A stretch of DNA of 64,000 nucleotides, from contig JARWKL010000016.1 in the NCBI GenBank assembly GCA_029961685.1, positions 19,660,157 to 19,724,156 of the forward strand. The letters run 5' to 3'. Under the pieces are notes generated by a model. That model was not told the DNA's origin. It did no database searches and saw nothing but the letters and a program-made list of their open reading frames with translations. The position numbers and the translations under genes were made by a program. The stretch comes from Aristolochia californica (taxonomy: Eukaryota; Streptophyta; Magnoliopsida; Piperales; Aristolochiaceae). Of the stretch, positions 25,773 to 38,200 are shown piece after piece. How positions within the stretch are numbered: position 1 is the first letter of the stretch; every line of letters starts with the position of its first letter.

Positions 25773-27852
25773 ATGGATTTTAGGAGGGGAAGGTGGATGA
25801 CGGTGGTGGTGGCGGTGGCGGTTTTGTTGTGGGTGGCGTCGGAGGGAACGGAGTACTACGGAGAAGAAGAAGAAGCAGATAGGATCGTTGCACTACCAGG
25901 GCAACCTAAGGTTTATTTTCAACAGTTCTCTGGATATGTTAAAGTGAATGAAAACGCAAGGAAAGCTCTCTTCTACTGGCTTACGGAGGTTGTTCATGAA
26001 CCAGAGCTCAAACCCTTGGTCATCTGGCTCAATGGAGGTTTGCCATTCTCTTCTCTCTCTCTGACCTGCTTTCACAAATCCTTGAATTTGTCTGCTCAAG
26101 TTGTTTTTTTCAGTTCGGAACTCTATTGGAACTCTTCTATCTCCTCTTTCCTCTATTTCTTTCGTATTATTTTACGTAAAAATGAACTATGTTATAATTA
26201 TTTTTTTCGATTAGGTCCGGGTTGCTCCTCCATGGGTTACAAAGCATCGGAGGAGATCGGACTGTTCCGGGTTAACAAGACGGGGGCTGGGCTGCACATG
26301 AACAAGTACTCATGCAACCCCTAGAAAAGAAAATTAATGGTAAATTATCTCTCATAATCCTTCAAGGTATGTTTGGAACCCCTATAAAAAAAAGAAAATG
26401 AGAATTTAACCATTATTATTCTCAAAAATAGTTAGTGTAAATGAAAGAACGATCAAATTCTTTTTTTCACTAACTATTTTTTGGAATAATAACAGTTAAA
26501 TTCTCATTTTCTTTTCTTTTTTTTTCCGTCGGGTTCCAAACAGATCCTTACCCAATAGATATTAGCCATAATTGAAGCCACTTAACCCTTAGTACTTGCA
26601 GGTGGGTAATGCAGTGACAGATACATACCATGACAACCTTGGCACCGTCACATATTGGTGGAGTCATGCGATGATATCGGAAAAAACATACAAGACAGGC
26701 ATTCACACATGCAATTCTCAGGGAGGGAAGGAATCAAGCACATGTGAACAACACTACACTTACGCTATGGATCAAGAATTTGGTAACATCGATAAATATA
26801 ACATTTATGCACCACATTGCAACAACTCCAACGGTGCAACCGTCACACGGAGGAGTCTCCGGTCACCGCTCACACCGAAAAACACGGTAGTCACACTAAA
26901 ATGCTTACTCTTAAATGGAACATGGAATGTGACTTATTTTTCTACTTGAATTCAGATGTTTCAGCAGATTTCAGGATATGATCCTCGTACAGAAGCATGC
27001 AGAGATATACTACAATAGGTTGGATGTACAAAGGGCACTCCATGCAAACACCACCAAAATTCCTTATAAATGGACTGCTTGCAGGTGAGGTAAAGTTTTT
27101 TCTTTCTTTCCCTTTCTTTTTTCTTTAAATTTGATATTTGGAAGATCATCTGTGTCGTTATAGAGAAACAAAATGATGGATTTTTTACTCATTTTAAACT
27201 GTGATTAGGAGAACGACGATACTGTCAGTGGAATTTTGGCCATTAAAACGCAAATATTTATGTAATAATATTGCAACTCTGAACCGAAACTGGAACGACT
27301 CAGAAGCTTCAATGCTTCCCATTTATAAGGAGTTGATCGGTGCCGGATTCAGGATTTGGGTCTTCAGGTTAAGAACTCAAATTCTTTCTTCTCTCTTACA
27401 AACTCTCTTCCCATTCTCTCTTACAAGCTCTCTTGCATGGAAACAGTGGTGATGTAGATTCAGTAGTTCCGGTGACAGCCACCAGGTTTTCACTGGCAAG
27501 CCTCAGATTGGCAACAAAAATTTCATGGTATCCATGGTATGTCAAGAACCCGGTAAAAACTATTACTCTCTTTTGTTCTTTTATCAAGAACAAGGTAAAA
27601 ACCCTGCAACACTTAGTTTAACCCAGTTTGAATGTGTAGCTTTGCCAACTACATTAATCAAGTTTTCTTCTTTCTTATTATAGGGTTTTCGTTTTTATTG
27701 CTATTGCAAGGTGGGAAGGCTGGACAGAGGTTTATGAAGGCCTGACCTTTGCAACTGTTAGAGGGGCTCATGAGGTACCCTTGTTTAAGCCCAGGGCTAC
27801 CCTTCAGCTTTTCAGATCATTTTTAAGTAGAAATCCCTTGCCAAGGTCTTGA
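25773..27852 (+). pseudogene. Serine carboxypeptidase-like (SCPL25/26 type) pseudogene
   Basis: Family members are secreted or vacuolar serine carboxypeptidases and acyltransferases. Exon 1 (25773-26037) encodes a signal peptide, the QFSGYV segment and LVIWLNGG; exon 2 starts at 26215 with PGCSSMGYKA, then hits a stop at 26322-26324. The central exons, including the GESYAGHYV box with the nucleophilic Ser, are missing between about 26320 and 26600, where a fold-back MITE sits. Downstream exons resume at 26602 (VGNAVTDTY) and near 26956 (QISGYDP, with a 2-nt loss that shifts frame before [10 protein letters not shown]). They continue near 27270-27370 (LNRNWNDSE), 27451-27552 (SGDVDSVVPVTATR, Asp kept) and to 27852. 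The His box reads RGAHEVP, one residue short of the usual GAGHEVP. Clearly dead as a peptidase. Confidence 0.9.
26366..26547. repeat. Fold-back MITE at the SCPL deletion
   Basis: The two arms, each about 75-80 bp, are imperfect inverted repeats: GGTATGTTTGGAACCC... through GAATTTAACCATTATTATTCT...ATAGTTAGTG, then its complement CACTAACTAT...GGAATAATAACAGTTAAATTC...GGGTTCCAAACAGATCC. The loop is only about 25 bp. There are no coding sequences. The target duplication is unclear, so the superfamily is not assigned. Confidence 0.8.
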
Positions 27853-29160
27853 AGCTTCTTACTTAATTGATCAACACATAAGCTTGCAGAAGAAAAGTAG
27901 GCAAGACAAGATAAAACTGAAAGCAAAGAGGATGAGGCCTCTAATGAACAAAAAATTGGATACTGAACTTTGGTTGTCATGGGAATTTTTTTTTTTTCTT
28001 GTCAGTTGTGAAAATCCAATGACAGGAAGAGAGGATTCTAGGAAGAAATTACAAAATGTTTTAAAAGGAAAATAACACTTGATTTTGTCAAATGATAAAT
28101 GAACAATTGTTCAACTTTTGGAATTGTTATGATTTGGGGAAAAGTATACTTTGAGTCACTTTGACTACTCCTTGTTTTCGTGTAATTTTATAAAACAATC
28201 GATTAAAAAGTATTTTTTTCCACGTATATCCAAAACAAGATCATGGAAAATAAGAGAGAAAACAAGAGAGAAACATGGTTTATCTTGCTTGAATGCACTA
28301 GGAAAAAGAAAAATAATTAATTTTAATTTTTTTAATAATTAAAATAATATACAAAATGTCTTATTTCTATCACCATGAAAGTTTTGGGAAATTTAACCTT
28401 GATCCTTTGGAGCAAGGAAGATTAGGGTTTCACCTGCAAGAGAGGAAGAAAACAGATAGAAAACAAATAGATAGTTGTTGGGGTTTCCAAATTATTTCTT
28501 CTCTTGATTGTACAAGTGGTAGAAGCAGATATAAGCCAATTTCTCCCTATGATTTTAACTCTTTTGCTCTTTAAGCACACACACTTCCTTTAATTCAACT
28601 AACTAACTAGAAGTTATCACATAAATAACAAAAATTAAACCATTCAACTAATACTTTCTACCATTCTCCCCCCTCACCTATGTAAAAGACAAAAAACATA
28701 AATTGTTTCTCTCATTAATATATCTAATATCATGATGAGAAGTGTAAATTGCATACCTGTATAGATACAGGTTTCTTGACTGATCCTCCTTTGTTTCTTC
28801 CTTCCTTTCAGTATGTTTTTCTGCAACCATAATGGTTACATAAACAAGGGAACCGGTGACCGGTGGGTAACCAAGGATCTAATGTAGAGTATGCAAGAGG
28901 GAAACAGAAATTCCACATCAATTCATGTTCAGCAACCTGTTTGAAGTTGGGGGGGGTATACAACCATTTTTCGTGCTAAAAAGTATTTAATATGTAATAA
29001 ACCACAGCAACCCAATGAAAAAACTAGTTTCGCCATATTTTCAATTGTGACGTCCTTCGCTGTCTACATGTTGTTGTTACAAAGGGAAAAAAATACCGCA
29101 GTTGTGGCATAGACTTCCTCAATGGGGCCATCCCATCACTCAAGTTCAAGTTCCTTCACA
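27853..29160. other. Spacer between SCPL pseudogene and RPN2
   Basis: AT-rich. Short open frames show no recognisable homology or codon pattern. There are homopolymer A/T tracts (for example 27988-27999), a G-run near 28952-28958 and no gene that I can support. The RPN2 3' UTR probably begins near 29160. Confidence 0.5.
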
Positions 29161-29297
29161 ATTTTAAACGGGTGGGGGGAAGGCTCCTTCCGCCCAAACG
29201 CCACAATCAAAGGCGAAGGGCCGTCAATTGCTGTTTCCCTCTTCTTATACTTCTTACCCTTTCACCTGAATTCCTCTTCAAGGGAACACCAGTTAAA

Positions 29298-32200
29298 CTA
29301 TGCGGTGTACTCGAAAGGCTGAGGGGGTTGAGGCTCCTCATCAACAGCCATTGCAGACCCTTGCTGTGCGCTCGTTGACCCACCTGCTGCAGGTGAGGCC
29401 ATAGAGGATGGGGCATCCGTAAGAGCTAGTACCTCGGGTTCATTTGGTCGCAGATCTCTTAAGAGAATAAATCCAGATGGTGCAGATTTCACAGGAACGT
29501 ATCTACCTTCTTCCAGAAACTTAATGAACTTCTCTTGTGCAGGAACCACCCTGGCTGGATTTGTCAGAATTTCAAAAGATGGTTCCTCCGCTGCTTTCTT
29601 CTCTGATGTGCTATCTACCTGGAAAACATCATTGTGTTAATGTCGTATAATGCATGTAACATTTATTGATTTGGGCAATCCATCCAGATTTATGGACCAG
29701 AGTATGCGCAAGACAATAGGTATCTTTTAGATGTCTAATCAAGTACATAAGGAACCCGCTCCTTCAGCTGAAAAACAGTTGATAGTCATTCTTCTTTTTT
29801 GTCTCATTCAAAATTTTGGGAAGGAGCCCTTTAGATGGTTTGCACCCTTTTTTCAAGTCACCGCAAAGTCCACTTGCATTGTTAGAGAGAGAGAGAGAAA
29901 GAGAGAGAGAGACAGAGAGATAGAGAAAGAGAGAGAGAGAGAGAGAGAACTCACTTGCATTGAGTCACCATCCTTCGCACCACTCACTTGCATTGACTCG
30001 CCATCCTTCGCACCACTCACTTGCATCGAGTCACCATCCTTTACAGCAGATTTACCACCCTTACCTGAACTCACCCCTACTGAGACCTCTTCACTTGATG
30101 TTTTTTCAGCACCAGCCTTCTGAGTAAGGTCTTTATAAGCCCTGGCTTTAGCTTTTGCAGACGTGGACAAGACAGCAGTAGGGAGCTTTACTGCAGAGGC
30201 AGTTGTGGGTGGTGTAGTAGGGCGAGGGTAGTCAAACAGGGATGGTTTGGCATGTGACAGGAACTCAAACTTTGGTACTTTGACATCATAATTGAGACCA
30301 ATAAAGGCAGTCGGAGAGAAAGCCAGGCTGACAAAGTAGATAAGTGGATACCAATACCAAAACTGGCTAAAAACAGCAAGCCCTACAACTGCAGTAATTT
30401 TATCATGCTTTGTTTTGGAGAGAAGTCTGATGGTCACATTCCTCCCACCAGCATCAAGAATACCAGATGCCAGAATTGCCCCCATCTTGCTCATAGTGTC
30501 TTCGTGCTTATCCAGAACTATTTTCTCTAACTGGCGCCTAGATAACAATAGACAATGAGAGCCAACATTATTCTAAGTCAGATAACAAAAGAGGAAAGCA
30601 TTAAACAGTTCAAAAATATATAGTAGCAGTACCTAAATGTTCCCACACGAGAATCACAAGTTTCATTTGTCTGTACCATAACCATGGCCATGGCAATGAG
30701 TGCTCCCTGACGAACAAAGTCAACTACATCCAAAGTAAGGGGCTCCAGCAAGGAAATGGCCTCACTTAAGCCAGTTCCTGCACAAGAAATGCCAACTGCA
30801 AGGGCAGCACCATACCGAACGTGGGGGTTATAAGACTCTGACAGCAGCGAAACTATTCTTGGAGTCTGCAAATTTAACAAGATAAGGATCGATTCAAATT
30901 AAAAATGCTCTTACTGGCCCACAAAAATATTACATGATGAAGCAAATTTTGAATTGAAATGTGCGAAAAAAAAAATTATGATCCAAATGCTATCGAAGAT
31001 AATGGCTGAACATCCATGCACATTATGCATTTGTTCAGATTCTATCATAACCAAGTGGAGACACATTTATTTAATAAAATATCGGAACTATGTCCCTCCG
31101 AAAGTCATGCCTGGCAATTAACTGGTATTACTGTGCCAAATGAAAAAGAAACAATTCCCTGGAACTTAATGCATAGGGAAGTACAACCAAATGAAACTCA
31201 CCTGCTCAGGTTCAGAGTAGAGAACAAAGCCAAGGGCCAGAACTGCAGTTCTTCTTACATCATCACTCACATCTGACACAGCAAAATGCAGCAGCTGGCG
31301 AATTGCTTTATTATTAGCTGTTCCTCTGTATGCTAATGCCAGAGCATACATACCGCCATAACGTAATATCGGATCCTGATCACGAGTCATTTGCTCAATT
31401 AATGTGTCAGCTTCTTCTTCCCTTCCATAAACAGTAAGAGCAATTCCTAATGCTAATCCTCTGCAACAGTTTATGATAAAAGAGCATCAGACTTATTGGG
31501 GAACAAACACTGTCAGAATTAGATTACTGAAAACTTATAACTAAAATCTGCTGTAATACTAATAGCGATAAAAGACTACAATTCTCAGGAGATTTGAAGT
31601 CCATCTAAAAAAGTGAATTAAATTGAAAAAAGAACATAAAGCAATCTTTCAGATAACAAAAATCATGGTGATCTTACTACCATCTGTTAATATATCAAAT
31701 AAACAGTCCATGCAAAATTTAAGGGACAAAGCATGACTTTTGCAAAAGGACAGGCTAACTTGAAATTTTGATCCTATAGTTGGCCAATCTTCTGAGGGAG
31801 AAAAATGTGAACATAAAACAAAAATTCTTTGCTTCAAAATTGCCTTATTTTTGTCAAACAATGTAAAAACTACCTTATGATCTTCTCATGCTGTGTGTCA
31901 TGTGCATAAGCAAGCATCTCACTGGCCTTTTCACTTGCAGTTCCTACCATGAGTAGACCCATACTGATTCCAGCAGCCTCTCCAGCAACAGCACTATCTG
32001 TGTAAAGCACATTCTTGATGTCCTCATATATCTCCTCATCTGCTGTCCCTAGAGCAGCCAAGCCAAGACCTAAGCATGCCCCATGCTGAATAACCTATGA
32101 ATTGAAGACACAAATATTAGATGCATTTGGTCTTTGTACAAACGTAATGGGAGAGAGGAAAGAAAAGAAACGACAAGTACCTCAACACTTGAATTGCGAA

Positions 32201-35200
32201 GACTTTCACGAAGAAACTGTTTGATGCCTTCCCCATGGTTTGCATGAATAAGGCCTAGAGCATAGAGAGCCCCACCTTCAGAGTACGGGCTCCCACTACC
32301 AGCAGCACCGCTTTGAGGGAGATAAGGTGCCATGAGGGATCTACCCTGCTGAAGATGGCCTCTATGAATAACACCTAATCCAGCAGTAGCACTGAATTTA
32401 GCCCAGTTGGTAGCCCTGCTCAACCAGTCCTGCAAGTCCAGATAAAGTGATCTAGCTGAGAGCTCATAAAATCATAGTAGACATTATTAAGCACATAATT
32501 ATTGAGACGACACACAAACAAGACATGCTGGACACTGGCACCATCTCATCTTCCAGTTTCAATTTCTTTTTTTCTAATTCAGCATTAAAAACATATTTTT
32601 CTTACACAGTTGTTTTATCGTTGCTTTTTTTTTTTTGGCAAGCTAGCTTAAAACAAACAGAAGTTTGAAATTTTGATCCATAATCAACTCTTCTTTATGT
32701 TCAAACATCATTTCAAAATTACTTAAAGTGCACACATGGAGATTCTATTTTATCATTGCATGGAGAACGTGCAAAATCAGGAGAACGAGAGAGAGAGAGA
32801 GAGTACCAAGTTTTCCCTTAGAAACGTATCCACAGTGGTTCCAGCATGCATTATTGCATTGGCATAAATTGTTGCACTGTGGCAAACACTGTTTCTCATT
32901 TCAACAGACTGCTTTATTGTCTTAAGAATCAGAAGATCCGATCTGCGTAGATATTTCAGTAATAAACTTAGTAACATCAACTTGCTTAAAATATTGAAAA
33001 CTTCCAAAAAAAAAACTGCGGGCAAGAACTATAATAACCTATTATGGCTGTACAGAAATTGTAATGTCAATTGTATTGAAGTATCTCCAGACAATATTGC
33101 TTTGACCTTGGACAGCCTCTCTAAGTAGGATGCTTCTCTGGGATCAATTTCAGGCACATTACCATTAGGTGCATGGGACTCTTCTGCCATTGGAACATCC
33201 TCACCTCTAGCAGTTGCATCTCCATTTTGGGCAGTGTCTGGCTGAGCACCAGACTCCATTTCAATTGGAATAGAAGTAAGCGTGCGAGGCTTAGGCTCTG
33301 GAAGTAGGTTTTTCACATTTAACAGAAAAGATTGATGCTCATTCTCCACAAGATCAAAGGCTATCTGAAAGGCAAGAAGAGCATCATCCTGCACAGGAGT
33401 TAAGAACATGAGTCACTATCAGAGAAAGAGAAAGACAAATAGATAGATAGATGGATAGAGAGAGAGAGAGAGAGAAACCTTATTTGGAGATTGAAGAAGC
33501 TTCTCCAATATCGAAGCAACATCTTCATGCTCATCCAAGAACATAAGACATTGGCAAATACTAATATAATCAGGAGAAGCTAATTTTTTGTATATCTTGA
33601 CGAGAAGCCGAAGGACCTGTAAAGAACCAAACAGTAAAGAGTTAGAAAAACATGACTAGTGCTGAGGTAAAGTCACTCGGATACCGGGCCTGGATTCAGC
33701 CACGAATTCTTGTCCATATCCCATTCTGAATTCTTATCCATATGCCCCTGAGGAACAGGAAAGTCTATGGTGCATCTTGCTTTCGACCTTATATGGATAC
33801 ATGAAGATTGACATATCTGATACTCTTCAAACCACACCAGTCATGAAGCAACCCCACTGATTATTGTTGGCAAAGAAAATTCCCCTGTATCTCTTTTTTT
33901 GGAGGGGATGATGGAAATTTTATTAAACAACCAAAAATAAAAGAGAAAACAAGCTATAGCTGAGAAAACAGACAACAACTCAATATGAAAACCCACTCCG
34001 AGAATCAGCCAGGCTATTAGCTGAATAAGGAATGTGATTCCAACATACATGAATCCCATTGGCAAGGTCCAGAATCTCAGGAAATTTTGCTCATAATCTC
34101 CATGGAAGGTCCAAATTCTTCTAGCACCAATTATAACAATTAGAGAGAATCTGCTTCCAAATGAAGGAGATCATAAAACACACCGTGAAAATTCTCAATT
34201 CTTAAACTAAAGATCTTAATTCAGTTTAAGTAGAGTTGATGATCCCAATATGGCTGGATAAGGGGGAGAACAATAATCTCAATGCACCCCATTGAAACTG
34301 GGTTTCCTCTAGAACCTCCATTAGATATAAGGGTACAGACCCAACAAGAGGAGGGATCCAAGGGAAGATAGCAGCAAAGGCCAGCCACCTGCCTCTAATT
34401 CTTCCTAATCAAGTCGCCTGGATGTTCCTTAAACTCATTAAGTAAAGATATCCCAGAGTGAATCACTGAATAATTTTTTATCTCACTAATGTTTTGTTGA
34501 TTATCTCTTCCCATAAACCAATGAATCACAGCCAAGAAGACTTGCCAAAAGACCCTGAAGAGACCAAAAGATGTATTCCATGAGAAGATCTTCAGAGGAT
34601 ACTCAAAAGTGCAAACTAATTCCAAAACTCCCACCAATGTATCCAACATTTCTATGGAAAAGGAAAATGAAGGAGAAGATGATTGATCTATCTTCCTCAT
34701 CACCAAAGTGTTTGGAAGATTCATTGTGTATTTCACACACTTACTCACATAGCTCAGCAGTCAAAATCTTGACTGTGGAATCACATAAATGACAAATAAA
34801 ATCTTTGAACAACTCCTGAGTTCTAAGCAGGAGAGAACAGATGAAGAGGTGAAGAGGAAGGTCAAGGAGGTTATAGTTAGTTGGCAACCATGAATTCACA
34901 ACTCTGTGATCACAAATATCAAGATCTACCTAAGTTACCATAAAATGGCTAGCAGAAGTTGTTTCTTGATCATCTAAAGTTCTTCTAAAACTAATGTTCC
35001 AACTTGACTCGTTAACAATTGGAAGTCCTAGAAGATTCAATCGACACATACAGATCTGGCATCCCTGGAAAGATCAGGATAATAGCATCAGGGTATGGAG
35101 AATTGCCTGATTCTGCAGGAAAGAAGCTCTATGTGGGAAATGTCCAAAATCCACAAACTTTCATCAAGAAAATGGTGAAATTTTCTCTCTATCAAATACC

Positions 35201-38200
35201 CAAATGCAGATCTAGCCACAGAAATTATATATATCATCAAGTAAAGAAAACTTATCAAACAAACATGACTGATTTGGGAAATCATATTAAGAAAACTCAA
35301 GCATTTATAAAAATGTCATATGGACAAATGTAATCTGGGTCAAGAAGTATCCTAATTAAGACAATGAGAAAAAGTACCCGTAAATACAAGAGACGATACA
35401 AAAATATTCTCAAGTAAATGCACACTCTTAGATGAAGTAACAGCTAAGATGGGGCATGAAAAAAAATATAAATGTAGCGAGTAGCTGCACTTCTTCAGCC
35501 AGGTTCTCAATTTTGGCAAATGGTGTTGCTAAGGGGTTCTTTAAGACATCAAGGGCATCTAACAAGGAAACCTATCTCACCTCTCTTCTTTAACCTGGTC
35601 GGTGAAGCACTTACTAAGACTTTGGACAGAACCCATTTTGGTGACTGATTGTCTAATTCATGTACAGGTTTCCCTCTTGAGACCCCTCTTCTTATATTTG
35701 TAGATGATACTATCTATTTTTGTGATAAGTCAACAGACAAAGTGCACTTATTTTCTGAATTTTGATTACACATGAATACTATCTATTTTTGTGACAAGTC
35801 AACAGACAAAGTGCTCTTTTTTTTTTCTGAATGTTGATTACACCATGAATATTACACTTCTCTCTAGGGGTCGCACTGAGCCAAACCAGCTCGCAAGCCA
35901 CTTGAGATCAGTTCAAAGAAAGCTCGGCTCAATTCAATTTTTGCTTGAGCACAACTTGAGCTCAAACTTGGAATAACGCCCGTTAAGTATACAAAGCCAA
36001 ACTCAAGATTTTCCAAGCTCAGCTTGTTAGCTCGTGAGCCGACTCGTTAGCATAGATTATCTTACAAAAATACCATTTACCCTAATTGCTCTCTCCTTTG
36101 GTCCCTCTTTAGTTGGTTGATGATTGCTCTTATTTACCTCAAAACCTCAAAAACGATTGATCATTCAGTCCTTTCGAGTCCCTCAATATCCAGTGGTACT
36201 ATTTGCCAATGGAATAAACTCTATTGATGAAGAAGTTTACTCTTTCTATTAAGTTTATTAAACTAGCTATTGTACATTAGTATACTTTGTTGCAAAGTCT
36301 TTGACTCCTCTACAATAGTGTGAAATTCAATGGTACTAAGCTCATCACCAAATTCTTTTTATGTATTTATTTATTTATTTTTATAGTTTTAAATGTATGA
36401 TGAGCTCTAACCCGGCTCGAGCTCGAGCTTGAACTCATTTAGAATTTTTTGTTCGAGCTCGAGTTTAACTTAAGGCTCAACACTGAGCTCGAGCTCGAGC
36501 TTGAAGTCAATGGATCGACTAGACGCCACCCCTACCTCTTTCCCCCAAGGAGACTTCCATCGAGCCAAAGGCCCAATCCCAAAGTTATGAATGTTAAAGT
36601 CTTGCTTTCAGTCAATGAGATGCTATGTGTGTAGAGAGTTAATTGAGGGAAATCCACTCCTATCGGGGTCAATGATCCCCACTTGAGCAGGCTCAGTGCA
36701 TGGCATCTCTCATCTGTTCTTGGTTGCATGGTTAGCAACCTGTGCAACTCTTACATTGGATTGATCACTTACTCTTTGGGATCCGATAAGTGAAATTCAA
36801 GAGAAGACTCAGTTTGGTAGGGCTAATCCTTAACACTTGCAAGGTGCCTGACCCCTTCAAAATGTACACTAGCAGGCCTTCCCAGTTATTTCTTATCATT
36901 CCTTCAGTGTCCAGCTAGAGTTGCACAGAATATTGAACCTTTGGAAGGAACTTCATCTAGAAAGGTGCTGCGAACAAATTCAAATACCATTTTCAAACTT
37001 GTTACTGACCTTCGTTAAAGTGAATCACGCTCATGTTACTAATGATGGTAGGATACATATGGAACCTCGTTTCAAGAAAGCCTCTCTTCAATCACGAAGC
37101 AAGTGAACTTGGGCTCCTTTTTGTGTAGACCAGACAGTTTCTTCTACAAAGGCCCAGGTGATGATAACCTGATAAACTTATTTGGACTGCTGCTAAGTCT
37201 GGGTTGTTCTCTGTTTCTACATGCTATAAATATATATTTGATGGGCCCACTGTGATCTACCCTACTGCTTGGAACCTTATTGGCCTCCAAATGTTACACT
37301 CAGGTGGTGTCCTCAAGAGAAAAAATCCAACCTGTGACCAACTGCTATGAAAAGGCATGTAGCATAATGACACCTGCAAATCCCGCAACGAGGTTGAAAA
37401 TCGATTGACCGTATTATTTGCATTGCCCTTTTGGTCTCAAGGTTTGGAACTCTTTCCTCCAACATTTAAGATTATGCTACTGCTTACCAGCTACTGTCAA
37501 AACTCCTCATCAGCAGCTGCTCCTAACCACCTAAAGTGGGATTGCTATTCTGGGGAACCACTCTTGCTGCTCTGACCTGGTTCTTGTGGATCAAGCAGAA
37601 AGATCAAACTTTTGCTCCTAAATCTAGTTTGATCGATAATGTAATCAGAAAAATAAAAATTAAAGTCATGTCATATCACAGAGGTTCTATATTAGTGAAA
37701 GAATTTGAACAAATTCCTGCTGCTATCATGAAGGACAATTGGAGAACTACTGTCTCTAGCCAGCACCACCAAGAAACTTGATAGCCTAGACCTCCACAAA
37801 TTAAACTTCAACAAAAATTCTCAGGAGAATATCAGTCCTTCAGGGTTTGGGGTGTTGTTTAGGACCACTGGCTACCCTTCTCTTACTGGGACCTTTTGTG
37901 GAGCTGATTCTACAACAGCAGAACTCTAGGCACATCTTAACGACCTTATCATCTACAAGAGGCATTTCAATGCCCTGGTAATGGTTGAATAGATTCTACA
38001 GTAGTAATTCCTTTGGCAAAGTGGGAGACCACTTATAATTGAAGGTTTGATTAGCAATTCCAACAAAATGATCATACCGTGACCTGTATAAAACATTATT
38101 TGTTGCAAGTTCTTCAATAAGCAAACTTTGGCAGCTCAGGCATTTGCAGCCTAACTAGTAGCTAATCTTTGAGCTGATTTTAATTAGCTTCAGTGTAGCT

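Noticed and set aside
29731..30123. 130-codon + strand frame over the GA repeat and RPN2 exon 13
   Set aside because: Low-complexity RERERE sequence from the microsatellite plus the antisense of the RPN2 repeat.
34395..34748. 117-codon - strand frame in RPN2 intron 5
   Set aside because: No recognised domain, inside a transposon-filled intron, and overlapped by open frames on the other strand.
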